Part shown: piece by piece, positions 1 through 10,905 of the stretch
Numbering within the stretch: position 1 is the stretch's first letter
How the letters are laid out: each line of letters begins with the position of its first letter
NCBI RefSeq assembly: GCF_947507565.1
Contig: NC_089179.1
Location: 3,117,747 to 3,181,746 of the forward strand
DNA length: 64,000 nucleotides
Origin: Oscarella lobularis
Lineage: Eukaryota; Porifera; Homoscleromorpha; Homosclerophorida; Oscarellidae
Direction of reading: 5' to 3'
The notes under the pieces: model-generated
Seen by the model: only the letters and a program-made list of their open reading frames with translations
The model's database searches: none
What the model was told of the DNA's origin: nothing
Translations under genes and position numbers: made by a program

Positions 1-48
1 GATTCTAGCCAGCTTTAATAATATAATATGGCTTTTCAAATTCCCTAG

Positions 49-2213
49 CCATCACGTGTGGTGAGCCACCAAGTGCGCCAGAGCCAAATGGAAGCAGGCT
101 TATTAGTGAAGAGGGACGAGTATCAGGTAGGTATACTACTAATACAGTTGTGAATTACAGCTGTCCGGATGGATACGGCCTTCGTGGGCTTCCCCACCAA
201 ATGTGCAATTTGAACGGTGAGTGGTCTACGCTTTCAGGCAGCAGGGCAGAGCCCCTTCAGTGCATCAGTAAAAATCTTCTAATTTACAATAATCATCATT
301 CTATGTACGTGTGTGCGCTTAGAGGACTTGGCAGTTTGCCCTGATCCTGGAACACCTGAAAACGGTCAACGAAGAGTCTCATCATTTGAACACGGCTATC
401 CTGTCAGCTACGCGTGCAATCCTGGGTACAACCTTATCGGTTCAACACTACGTTCATGTCACGCAACCGGGGTGGACACGCCGTACTGGGACGGGCTCGT
501 AGCGGAGTGCAAGAGTGAGTAACTTACTAGAACCGATCTGATCAGGCTATTTGTTGTAGGCAGAGTGAAAGATGCTGCTGAGGTAGCTGCTAATTTGCGA
601 ATCAACTTTCTGGACAGAGTGATAGCTTGTGAAGATGCAGGGCCGAATGATCAGCCGGCGGACAGAATTTCTTTATGCAATGGACGTTCTATCATAGTTG
701 GAGAAGGTTGCGTCGACATTGCCTTTGCTGTGGACTGCTCTAGAAGCATGAAAGGTGCTCTGTTTAGCGAAAGCATCAAATTTGTCATAACTGTCATACA
801 AGTCTTCTTAAATGTTGACGAGGGAGATGCTCGCTTTGCACTGCTGACATACGACAATGAGCCTGAGGTTCATTTTAACTTTCAAAATTTTTCGAAGGGG
901 TCTTCTACATATGACATAAGCAACATTTCTTTTTCGGACTTTTGCTGGGGGGCGACAGGAACGAGTGGTGTCCTTACGACGCTTCAAGACGCAATTTTCT
1001 CGAACAGTAGAAGAAACTGCAAGAAAGCCGCGTTTCTTATTACTGACGGTCTCACGAATTGGGGCGGTAGTCCACAACAAGCTGCAGAGGAGCTAAGACG
1101 CAACAATGTCACTTTGTATGCAATTGCCGTAACCAGTCCGAAATCTAAGCACAGAACTGGATTTGATTCACTTCGAGATCTAGTTTCGAAGGAAACTCAT
1201 CGAATGGAAGTAGGAAATATGAACGAAGTCATCGATCAAGTAATTAATATCACCGTTAGTAAGTGTTTTTGATTGCAAAAATCTGTGCGCTTGGTCTAAT
1301 GTAACGCAATTATATAGATTATTCAGAATGCGGAATTGGAGCAGAGTCATCAAGTTGTGAAAACCGACGTCAGAGACGATCTTTGGGCGGTTGTGCGGCA
1401 AAGAATGCCGCATGGCCATGGGTGGTTGCCCTTTACTATTGTTCGAAAAATGCAAAGGGTATCACAAAGTGTAACTTTCAATGCGGAGGAAGTATTATTA
1501 GTGAGTCTACCATTATGACCGCCGCTCACTGCATTATTAAAAAAGACTTTTCGGCCAACGCTGAGGATTTTTTAGTTGTTGTCGGAGACAGGATACAGAC
1601 GGTTAACGAAAGAACGGAGAAAACGCATACAGTCTGCAAAATTTCAATTATTCCTCAATACATGCCTGATGAATCACCTCTCTTTGATTACGACATAGCC
1701 CTGCTGCATTTGTGCTGCTGTATCAAGTACGGACCGTGGGCACGACCGGTATGCTTACCTGAAATGGGAGACGAGGAACTAGTCCAAGAAGATGGGACAG
1801 GAACACTTGTTGGTTGGGGAGCAACTCTCTTAGACAATAACATCACGTTCATTGCAAACCAATATCAAGTTCAAATTCCTATAGTTAGCTGTGAAAAAAT
1901 GAATAAGACCCATCCGAAAGAAGTGACAGAAAATTTGTTTTGTGCAGGAGACGGCAAGAGAGATGCATGCGAGGGTGATAGCGGAAGTCCATTGGTGTCT
2001 CAACGATTAGCTGGCAATGATTTTCGAAAGCCATATGTTGCCACTGGCATTGTCAGCTGGGGCATCGGTTGTGGGAAGCCTAACACCAACGGTCTCTACA
2101 CTAATCTTGTGAGTTCAAGTTTCAATTTCACAGAATGGATAAAAACAACAACAAATAAAAATTCAATTGACTGTAATACGGAATGTCCTCTTCCTAAAAA
2201 AATTCTTGTGTAA
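49..2213 (+). CDS. Complement factor B/C2-like serine protease (CCP-CCP-vWA-S1), 5' partial
   Basis: Four exons fit: 49-267, 323-514, 560-1258 and 1318-2213, all joined in phase 1. The first two each encode one CCP/sushi module. The third encodes a von Willebrand A domain with a DxSxS metal site (DCSRS), a downstream GATGTSG and TDG. The last encodes a trypsin-like domain with TAAHC (His), DYDIALL (Asp) and GDSGSP (Ser). CCP-vWA-S1 order is specific to factor B/C2, which supplies the protease of the complement C3 convertase. An Asp six residues before the catalytic Ser predicts cleavage after Arg/Lys. Two oddities: GDSGSP replaces the usual GDSGGP, and a basic RRQRR stretch precedes SLGG where other S1 zymogens are cut. 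Upstream exons (signal peptide, further CCPs) lie left of the window. The family call is firm; the physiological role in this organism is inferred. Confidence 0.85.
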
Positions 2214-3186
2214 CCAGGCCTAATTACCAGCCTGTTTCTTTTTCGTTCTATGTTGTCACGTCCTCCTATTGTATAGTAGCACAACATATAATTACCTTCC
2301 TAAATCTAGACTGAAGTCCGCTATCGACGAGTATTTGCTTCATCGAGTAATGTTAGCAGAGATTAGCCTCGTTCCCAGACCCTCTCCGCCGTTCTACTTA
2401 CGGCCGACCTTGCGTGAGTCGCGTCGCGCGTGCCCGCACGTAAAAGTAGAGGAAATAACGGTCAATTTTTCTAATAAAAAATTCTTGTATTTAATTAATA
2501 AGCTTTTACGTCGAAGAAATGGCGGAAAAGAGAGTGCTGGTTCGTCTTGCTGAAGCGTAGCACCCTGCATACCAAAACTTGACAAAATCATCTGAAAGTA
2601 ACACAAAATTGTCACGAAAACAAGCGTAGACGCATGACGTATTGCTCTGCTGCAATATTTGCTTAGTTTGATTTCAGGATTTTCATGACGATTCGCAAAA
2701 AGTCGTTTGGGATGCGAAAATGAGCTATGGTTTCACCGCCAATGCCTTCGCGAACAGTTCTTACAGATTCATAGACGATCTGGTACTGTTCTGAACAAAA
2801 ACAGCGATGTTAGAAAGGTTTTTGCTTGGCTGAAGGACCTCGCCTTTTGAATCCGTTTTGGGCAGTAAAATGCATCTGAGAGAAGAACCATTAGCACCAA
2901 TGGATTCAGCAATAAATTTTACCACAGATAAGTGTCTGGTTGTATTTAGTAGCCGCTTATTTCAGGAGATATTACGTGTCGGGTATTTAGGAGGCCTTGT
3001 GGATCGCACGTGATTTCCTGCATGTAATCGAATCCTAAACATCGTCAGAGCAACGCACGCGGTCAAGGCTAGGTGCATTCGAAAGCACCGGTTTAGCGAG
3101 GCCAAAAAGGGAAGTCGAAACAAGCTTGCTCGACAAAAACCGACGTGCAGTTTTGTCCGGGATTTAGGCGCCCCTCCCCTATCCCG
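2214..3186. other. Intergenic spacer
   Basis: No convincing gene is seen. Short open frames here lack domains and splice support. Bases about 2405-2500 carry a dispersed repeat also found near 38 kb (separate entry). The segment ends at the presumed promoter of the next gene. Confidence 0.6.
2405..2500. repeat. Dispersed repeat, copy 1 (copy 2 near 38.06-38.15 kb)
   Basis: The core GCACGTAAAAGTAG followed by an AT-rich tail ending in runs of A and T recurs near 38,085 with the same flanking GAGTCGCG motif. The copies are diverged. No coding capacity and no clear terminal repeats were seen, so the element class is unknown. Confidence 0.5.
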
Positions 3187-3196
3187 TATAAAAAAG
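3186..3196 (+). promoter_or_regulatory. TATA-like box upstream of the first ANK-ROC-COR-Death gene
   Basis: GTATAAAAAAG lies about 65 bases before the proposed ATG at 3251. The start is supported because the same ATG-AAC-GAA micro-exon is conserved at 15095 and 30442. The other two copies have weaker TATA-like sequences at the matching place. Confidence 0.45.
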
Positions 3197-3250
3197 GACC
3201 TGGAGTTAGTTGGAGTCTAGTATCCGTGGTTGGGTAAACACTCTCACCAG

Positions 3251-6200
3251 ATGAACGAAAATGGTTCGTGATCTTTTCATATTGCTATTCTCACTCGCTC
3301 GGGCTGCCGCGATTCTACTGTAGAAGCAGTGAGACAGACCACACCCCACATCGGTCCCCCTCCGTACTTCGTACCTCCTGCTCAATTTCGTCCTCCCCAA
3401 ATAAGTCCGCTTGCTTTCTGGAGAAGATAGGTGTCTTTTTTAGAGTTCTTCTCGGCTATTGCGAAGGGAGATTTACAAGCCATATTTCATTTCATCCAGA
3501 GCCATCCGGAGAGGTGGAAAGAAGCAGCAAACGAAGTACAGTACGGTTTTCATCGTCTATCAGTCTTTTTATCGTATCTGACGTAGCAGGGAATGACTTC
3601 GCTTCATTTTGCTCCGGATGCTGAAACAGTGGAATTTCTGATTTCGGCTGGAGCTAGTTTGGAGGCTGTAGATGAGGTAAATATTAATTAAAGAAATCTT
3701 CGATATTATTTCAAACTGTTTCACATCAGCGGGGGCATTCACCTTTTCTCCGCGCCGTTCGGAATGGGAAGGCAGCAGTCGTGGCTGTTCTCATTGAGCA
3801 TGGCTGCAAAATTTCTGCAAAAAGCATTGTATGTCATGACTTATTTTATTTTCTCGGTAATAAGAATGATTTGTAGAATGGTAATGGAGCCTTGGCAATT
3901 GCTAGTTTAATGGGTCATTTGGAAAGTGCGAAGCAACTCATTGAATTGGGATTGAGAGTTAATGAAAGTCACGAGGTACTAGATTGCAGCAGATGTACTG
4001 ACGTCTGATGTACGGCTTTTCAGGCTGGCTATACCTCACTACATTGGGCATGTCAGGAAGGACATGCGGAAATTGCCAAGGTTCTGATTTCAGCTGGAGC
4101 TTATTTGGAGGCTGTAGATGAGGTAAAGATTAATTAAAGACCTCTTTGATATTATTTCAAACTGTTTCACATCAGCAGGGGTATTCACCTTTTCTCCGCG
4201 CCGTTCGGAAAGGGAAATCAGCAACTATGGCGGTTCTCATTGAGCACGGCTGCAAAATTTCTGCAAAAAGCAATGTATCTCATGTCTTTTTTTATTTTCT
4301 TGGTAAATAAAGAATGATTTGTAGAATGGTAATGGAGCCTTGGCAATTGCTAGTTTAATGGGTCATTTGGAAAGTGCAAAGCAACTCATTGAATTAGGAT
4401 TGAGAGTTAATGAAAGTCACGAGGTACTAGATTGCAGCAGATTTACTGACATCTGATGTACTGCTTTTTAGGCTGGCTATACTTCACTACATTGGGCATG
4501 TCAGGAAGGACATGCGGAAATTGCCAAGGTTCTGATTTCAGCTGGGGCTTTTTTGGAGGCTGTAGATAAGGTAAGACTAAATAGTAAGCTTCTATTGTTT
4601 CCTACTGCTTCGCGTTAGTGGGGATTTACACCTTTTTTTCGCGCTGTTTGGAGCGGAAAATCAGCAACTATGGCGGTTCTTATTGAACATGGCAGCGACA
4701 TTTTAGCTAAAAGCAGTGTATTTCAAATATTTATTTTTCGTAATAGTTTATTGAATAATTATGAACTCTAGAATGGTATTGGAGCCTTGGCCATTGCGAG
4801 TCAAAGAGGTCAGTTAGACAGTGTCAGAAAACTTGTTGAAATGGGTTTCAGTATCAATGACTCTGATCAGGTAATAAAAGATGACAGATTGTGTGCTATC
4901 TTAATAGGGAATTTTTAGAATGGCTATTCTTCACTACATTGGGCGTGTCAAGAAGGACACGTTCAAACAGCTGAGTATCTTATTTCAGTTGGAGCTAGTT
5001 TGGAGGCTGTAGATAAGGTGAAGATTATTTAGGAAGTTTTATTATATTTTACTGTTTCATACTTCAGTGGGGATTGACGCCTTTTCTTCGCGCTGTTTGG
5101 AGCGGAAAATCAGCAGTCATGGCTGTTCTAGTTGAACGTGGCTGTAACATTTTTGCCAAACAAGATGTACAGTATGCCGTAAACTTAAACTGTAACTATT
5201 TACTAAAAATTTAATAACTGTAGGGTGGCCATGGAGCCTTAGTAATTGCCTGTCAAATGGGTCGCTTGGGCAGTGTCAAAGAAATTATTGAACTGGGGTT
5301 CAATGTCAAAGAACCTGATCAGGCAACAGAATATGACTGATTTAGAGGCGGGTTATAAATGAATTTTTAGAATGGGTATACTTCACTGCATTGGGCGTGT
5401 CAAGAAGGACAGGCTGAAACCGCCGAGTTTTTAATTTCAGCTGGAGCTAGTTTGGAGGCTGTAGATAAGGTGAAGATTTTACAGCAATTAGCATTGTGTC
5501 TTATTGTTTCATGTCAGTGGAAATGTACACCTTTTCTTCGCGCTGCCTGCAAAGGAAATTTAGCAGCCATGGTTGTTCTCATTGACCGTGGCTGCAACAT
5601 TTTGGCAAAAAACAAGGTGTGCGTTGAACTTGTTATTTGTTTCATGCTTATTTAAGCGCTCTATGTAGGATGGCAATGGGGCTCTGGCTCTTGCAAGTCG
5701 GGAAGGCTTTTTAAATGTTGTGCAATTTCTTGTTCAAACGGGAGTTAGTGTCAATGAAGCTCATCAGGTATTGCAGCACATCAGATTTAAAAATTGTTTT
5801 TTTAGTTTTTTATAGGACAAATGTACCTCTCTGCATTGGGCATGTCGGGAAGGACGCGCTGAAACTGCTAAGTATTTGGTTTCTGCTGGCGCTGATATTG
5901 AAGCAACTAATAGAGTGCGTATTGTTCTAAATAATGCATTTCTAACATTTGTGATAGCTTAAAAGAACACCTCTTGTCGAAGCTGAGGCAAACAAGAACT
6001 ATTTCGTCGTGGATTATTTATTGAATTATGTTAGCGAAACTGCTGCGGAAAAAGGCAGAGTAGAGGAAGGCAAACTGGAGGTAATCTGCATTCTTTAGAA
6101 AAAGATGCAATTACGAAACGTGGTTCCTTTCCTTATGTATGTACATGTAGTTCAGCTTTGAGACGCCTCTCTCTTCTGACGAAGAACTGTATTTATCTGA

Positions 6201-8959
6201 CGAAGAAGTGCCTTCGTGCGACGAGAGCCAAAACCGTTTTCAAGAAATTTATAACGAAGCTCTGAAACGCGGCTCTGTGACTGTCAATCGTTCTCGTGTA
6301 ATTGTTTCTGGTCAAGACGGAGTGGGCAAGTCATGTCTTGTGGATTCTCTTTTGAACAGGCCATTTGAGAGAGAGAAGACAAGCACAGAAGGAGCAGCCG
6401 TGGAAATGACGCATACAGCCGTCAGCGGCTGGGTAGCAACAGACAGCAAGGACCACTTGGATCCTCTCATCGCACAAGGCGTTTGCGATCAAATAAATCA
6501 TGCACAGTTGGAATCGGACGATAGCTGTAGCTCGCCCAAGTTATCATGTGCTGCCAGACCTTCACATGACTCTGACGCCAAATCGGAAATAGCTGCAGAC
6601 GCGGATGAATCAGGACTTTGCACTCCTACAGCAGTGGATTCAGCGCATTTACTGGAAGCATTAGGAAACAATTTGAAAGCGGTCGGCATTCAGGCAAAAA
6701 TGCTTACTCCTAATCAGCAAGAGTTGGTGAGCACTTTTCTCAAGAATAGACCGAGTGAAGAAGATCTCAGCAGAGAAAGCCTGGGCGTTCGTGATATATG
6801 GGATTTGGGTGGACAAGAAATTTATCTCGCTACTCATTCCGCCCTCATGCCGGACAATGAATCGTTCGGGTTGTCCATGTACATGGTTGTAATGGACATT
6901 TCTAAATCGTTGTCCGACAAGGCAGAGTCGTTTCATCGATCGTCGGAAGGCAACGTAGTAGATCTGACAAACGAATTAGGCTGGATCCGCACAAACGGAG
7001 ACTTTCCCTTCTACTGGTTCGGCTCAATAACAGCGGCCCACGAAGAAACGAAAAAAGGCGATCATTGGCTGGGCGAGGACGAAGAGGTCGATGCTCCTCC
7101 TGTCTTTGCAATAGGCTCTCACAGAGACGTGTTGGACAGCGACAAAGAACGTTTTCCTAATCGAGCAGCAGTTAATAAATGGCTTTTGACTCAGGGAGAT
7201 CTGCTTGAGCAACTCCTTAAAAACAGCGAATTTGTTAAGCACATTGTTCTGCCAAATAAACACGAGGACGCAAGCGATGATGAAAATTTCCAAGCGATGA
7301 CTCACTTCGTTAAGAGAATCTTTTTAATAGACAATTCAGTTTCCGGTTCGCATTCTCCTTGTAAAAGTGTTAATGAAATCCGAAGACGAGTTGACCGCAT
7401 GACATCGAGTTACTGGAGACGTCAGAAAAAACAGCCGTTGTTTTGGGTCTATCTTGAAATTCTCCTATTCCGGTGGAAGGAAGTCATGAAAACAGTTGTG
7501 GCTAAAGTCGACGACATTGTTAAACTCTCTCAGCACCCAGGGATCTGTAATATTAGCAGTCGCGACGAAGTCTTAGTGGCGCTGAAATATCTCGCCAATG
7601 TTGGAGCAATTCTCTATTACCCAGACGTGAGTGATTTGAAAGACTTTGTTTTTACTAGTCCGACGTGGGTAATCAAAGCGCTGTCAGCATTTGTGACAGC
7701 AGCAAAGCCAGGTCCAAACATGGAGCCGCAGTGGAACACGCTGAAAGAGAAAGGTGTAATGTCTAAGGGCTTGATGGATTATCGTCTAAAGCAAATTCGG
7801 AAGAGTAGCGATTTTGCTACCGATGAGGATCTCAAAGAGGAGAATGGACTAATTGTGCGACTGTTACAACTACTTGACGTGATCACCCCAGTTGCAGGAT
7901 TTCCTCTATATGAATTTTATGTTCCTTCAATGCTGAAACCGTCCTTTTTATATCCTCGCACTTACTGGGAAAGGCACAATCGCTCGCCTCTTTTTCCGGC
8001 TCCACTAATTGTCATTCCAATGAAACTGAAGTTTTTTCCAGAATGCCTTTACTTTCGTCTCGTCACACGCTTTTTAAAATTGTATCCAAAAAACCCGGAG
8101 CTCTCTCGTCATCAGTGCGTCTTTTTAGTTGAAGATAAAGACTCTACAACAGAAGGTATTCTTCACCTGTATTTCTTATGTGTAGACTAAAAGAATTTTT
8201 ATTTATTTACAGTTGAAGTTGAATTGTTGTATCACAGTCGAGGCAATTGGGTTGCTCTAACAATTCTTTATATTACTGAAGGCGACGTTGCTAAGACTAG
8301 CTCTTTGTTCTTGCTCTCGATCAGAGAGAAACTGTACAAACAGATGAGGAAAATCTGCTACCAGGGCATGGGAGGCTTCGATTATAGCATATGTTGTCAG
8401 TTAGAAGAAGCCGTCCACAAAGACAAACACTTGGATATTTGTCTCAAAAACCTTCCAGTACTTAGTACGAAGAAGGCATCAAAATACTGTCCAAAAGATG
8501 AGAAACTATACAACAAGTTTGGGAAACGAGTGCCAGTAGATCCGGAAGACTTTAGCAGAATTAATTGTTGGTTTGGGGTGCAGCCCATTAATGATCAACT
8601 GCGGTCGATTCAAGGTGATTTTGCAATCGCGTTGAGCTTATTAAATCATGTCATATCGTACTTGTCGAATTACAGGTGCTCTTCCTGATGTGATCGACGA
8701 ATGTTTGATTCGCGTCGTTGCAACCCTCGCAGAATCACAGTGGCAAAAGTTAGCTCTTTGTTTAGGACGTAAAGGTCACGCCATACCGCAGTACAAGGAA
8801 AAGTCTAGCGACGATTCTATTAGGGCGGCGATGGTTATAGAGGATTGGTATGCGGAACGCAGTCCTTCAGCAGCAACGGTAATTAGGCTTATTCGAGCTT
8901 GTGAAAAGTGCGGAATTCACGGAGACCATATTGCAAGCGCTTACAAGGAAGAGCTGTGA
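3251..8959 (+). CDS. Ankyrin-ROC-COR-Death domain GTPase, unit 1 copy (intact)
   Basis: About 1,496 residues. A 13-base first exon (3251-3263) joins an N-terminal exon at 3444-3535. Sixteen ankyrin exons follow (3590-3676, then fifteen of exactly 99 bases from 3730-3828 to 5816-5914) and a half-repeat exon at 5958-6080. Exon 6151-8155 encodes an acidic hinge and a ROC GTPase: P-loop GQDGVGKS, WDLGGQEIYLATHS (G3) and IGSHRD (G4-like), then a COR domain. Exon 8213-8614 completes the COR region and 8676-8959 encodes a Death domain (SQWQKLALCLG, W and AATVIRLIRAC). ROC-COR proteins are dimerising GTPases, and Death domains recruit partners by homotypic contact. The order equals DAPK1 without its kinase. 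A cytosolic sensor or adaptor role is inferred. The first donor (GTTCGT) is weak and the exon ending at 5322 uses a GC donor. Confidence 0.82.
3730..4570 (+). repeat. Tandem duplication of a three-exon ankyrin cassette
   Basis: Exons and introns 3730-4122 recur almost unchanged 446-448 bases downstream (4176-4570). Each cassette carries the three ankyrin exon types in order: a WGxTPFLRAV type, an NGNGALAIAS type and an NGYTSLHWACQEGH type. Introns are duplicated too, so this is a recent unequal exchange that kept the reading frame. Confidence 0.8.
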
Positions 8960-9325
8960 AATCGGATTCAGTACTGTATATTAATTAAATTCCACAACTG
9001 GTTGAAGTAATCCATTTAATTTTATGACGTCGTAGACTTTTTTCGCTTATTGATGCACATTCACCTCCCTTCTCTTACTCCTTTTTCCATACCAGTACGA
9101 TACTCATGCAAGTCAGTTTCTAGAAGCAGTTAGCTGAATAACTGCGTGCTGTTATTTTACCTGTCTTTTATACATGTATTATGCATTTTAGACTTTCACA
9201 CAGTAACATTTGAGAGATAATCCGGGTGTTCGTGCCATCTAGCCCACGTGTTCGGACATCGTCATTCTCGGCCAAATTTTCGTTGAGAGAGGCTGCGTCT
9301 ATGCCCCTCCAACCTTTGACGGCCA

Positions 9326-9553
9326 TTATTCGCTCGTCTTCGCGTTCTGGGCGGCCGAGAAGAAGCGTACCTCCTCGCGGCGGGCTTCGGAGATCGAACG
9401 AACGTCGACGGGGACTCCGACGACAGCGGTAAGCGCCAAAATACGCACCATCGCTTCGAACGAATCGAAACGCTTCGATTTTCTCGCGCAGGAATCCCGC
9501 AATCCTTCTCGAAGGATTGCGCCCCGACGCAAAGACGGCGCCACGTGGCCCAC
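9326..9553 (-). CDS. Short conserved open frame of uncertain status
   Basis: The frame reads MGHVAPSLRRGAIL at its start and contains ALTAVVGVPVDVRSISEARR. Similar frames occur at 21359-21556 and at 35956-36294, where a one-base loss changes the C-terminus. A plus-strand spliced frame of equal conservation overlaps it (ATG at 9301, donor GTAAGC near 9428), so the coding strand is unclear. No family was recognised. It may be a duplicated GC-rich regulatory block rather than a gene. Confidence 0.25.
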   Translation of the reverse strand: MGHVAPSLRRGAILREGLRDSCARKSKRFDSFEAMVRILALTAVVGVPVDVRSISEARREEVRFFSAAQNAKTSE

Positions 9554-10137
9554 GCGCTGGTCAGTCTACAGTCGCGCGTTTTGTGACTCGTTTGCCAAGT
9601 GTGATTGTGTTTTTTAGATCGTCTCGGCGTGCTTTCGTCTTTTTGGAGCGCGATCGAATGGCGCCGTCGCTCGCGCCGGTAAGCGCGTCTTTCTTTCGAT
9701 CGATCGGCACAATTATCGAGTTGTTTTCTTAGTCTAAAATAAAGCGACGACATTCCACGTTTTTTTTTTCGAGACAAAGGACCACACGCTATCGTGGCTG
9801 GGGAAAAAACGTAAGCGGCGCGTAGGGTGACGTATCGATAGCCGCTCAATCTAACGCTTCACGCAAAAGGCGTGACGACACGAGCATGGTTGCGCGCACG
9901 TGACTATAAGTAATGAATATTTTAATCTTTTTCACGTGATTAACGTTTTGATTCAAGGATGACGTCATCATTAAACGTCATTTGCTGATTGGGGGAGGAG
10001 GATAGCAAAAATTCTCCCGCCGAAGAAAATGGGATAAAGTTTGGGGAGGAGGATAGGCAAAGATCCTTCCACCAGATGAAGAAAAGAGAGCGCAGGTTTG
10101 TACCGCATTCCAAAGGGTCCATCTGGGTGTAGGCATT

Positions 10138-10233
10138 CACCTAAGGGGTCGGCTCTCTGTCATGTGCATGCCGAGTGGAATGCTCGTTGTGCCATTCCTT
10201 CGGCTTCGGGTCTAGCGCATAAACGCTTAGGTG
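10138..10233. other. Stem-forming segment conserved in all three spacers
   Basis: CACCTAAG at 10138-10145 can pair with CTTAGGTG at 10226-10233. Inside lie two smaller stems (CGGC/GCCG and GGAATG/CATTCC). The matching segments are 22141-22236 and about 36750-36845. In the third copy one outer pair becomes T-G. No known RNA family was recognised. Confidence 0.35.
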
Positions 10234-10446
10234 CCAGTAGAGGAGGGGGCTCGCAAGTGGTAATGGCAGAACAGCACGAAACTCTCCATTCTTTCTTGAG
10301 AAAAATAGATACAGGGGATCCGATGTATGCACATAGGAGAGAGCCTAGTGGGAAAACAAAAACTCACTATCGTCCATCAAAAATGATGTGTGCATTCGTG
10401 CTTCGCTTTACAAACTACGCTAGCGGTTGCGATGCATTAGGGTTAG

Positions 10447-10537
10447 GGCGGCTGCCAGTAGGTAGGGCGGTATTCCAATTATAGATAGGCTTTGTAGCTC
10501 CTCCCCCACTCACAAACGTGCTTAGCTGGCAGCCGCC
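10447..10537. other. Inverted repeat with conserved 12-base arms
   Basis: GGCGGCTGCCAG (10447-10458) is the exact complement of CTGGCAGCCGCC (10526-10537). Copies at 22455-22544 and 37069-37159 have GGCGGCTGTCAG in the left arm. That change keeps pairing as G-U in RNA. It could be a structured RNA or the ends of a small mobile element. Confidence 0.4.
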
Positions 10538-10552
10538 ATCGGTTAGACCATT

Positions 10553-10905
10553 TCAATGGATTTTTGAGGTAATCTAGGTTGATTAGAATATAGGCATTTT
10601 TTTAGGTCAATGGATTATGAGGTAATTTAGGAGATTCTTTCATTATTTATCTGATCCGTCTTTTAGATGTAGTGTAGGGTTTTAGGTCAATGGATTAGTG
10701 AGGTAATGTAGGTGATTTGTAATTAATTATTTTTTAGTTGTAGACTAGGTTTTTTCCCTCTAGGTTTTAGATCAATGGATTTGTGAGGCAATTTAGTTGA
10801 TTTGCTATTATCCTTTTATTGGTATAGGTTACGTTTTTCCCTTCTATATTTTAGGTTGATGGATTTGTTTGATAATTTAGGTGTTGACCATGTCCTATTA
10901 ATTAT
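10553..10905 (+). repeat. Degenerate tandem repeat, period about 80-90 bases
   Basis: Four to five units each contain a TTTTAG-like tract, then TCAATGGATT, a few bases, GAG and GTAATTTAGG. Related arrays lie at about 22560-22875 and 37180-37330. Each core looks like a 16-17 base exon between an acceptor and a donor, but its length differs between units (16 or 17), so coding use is doubtful. Confidence 0.55.
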
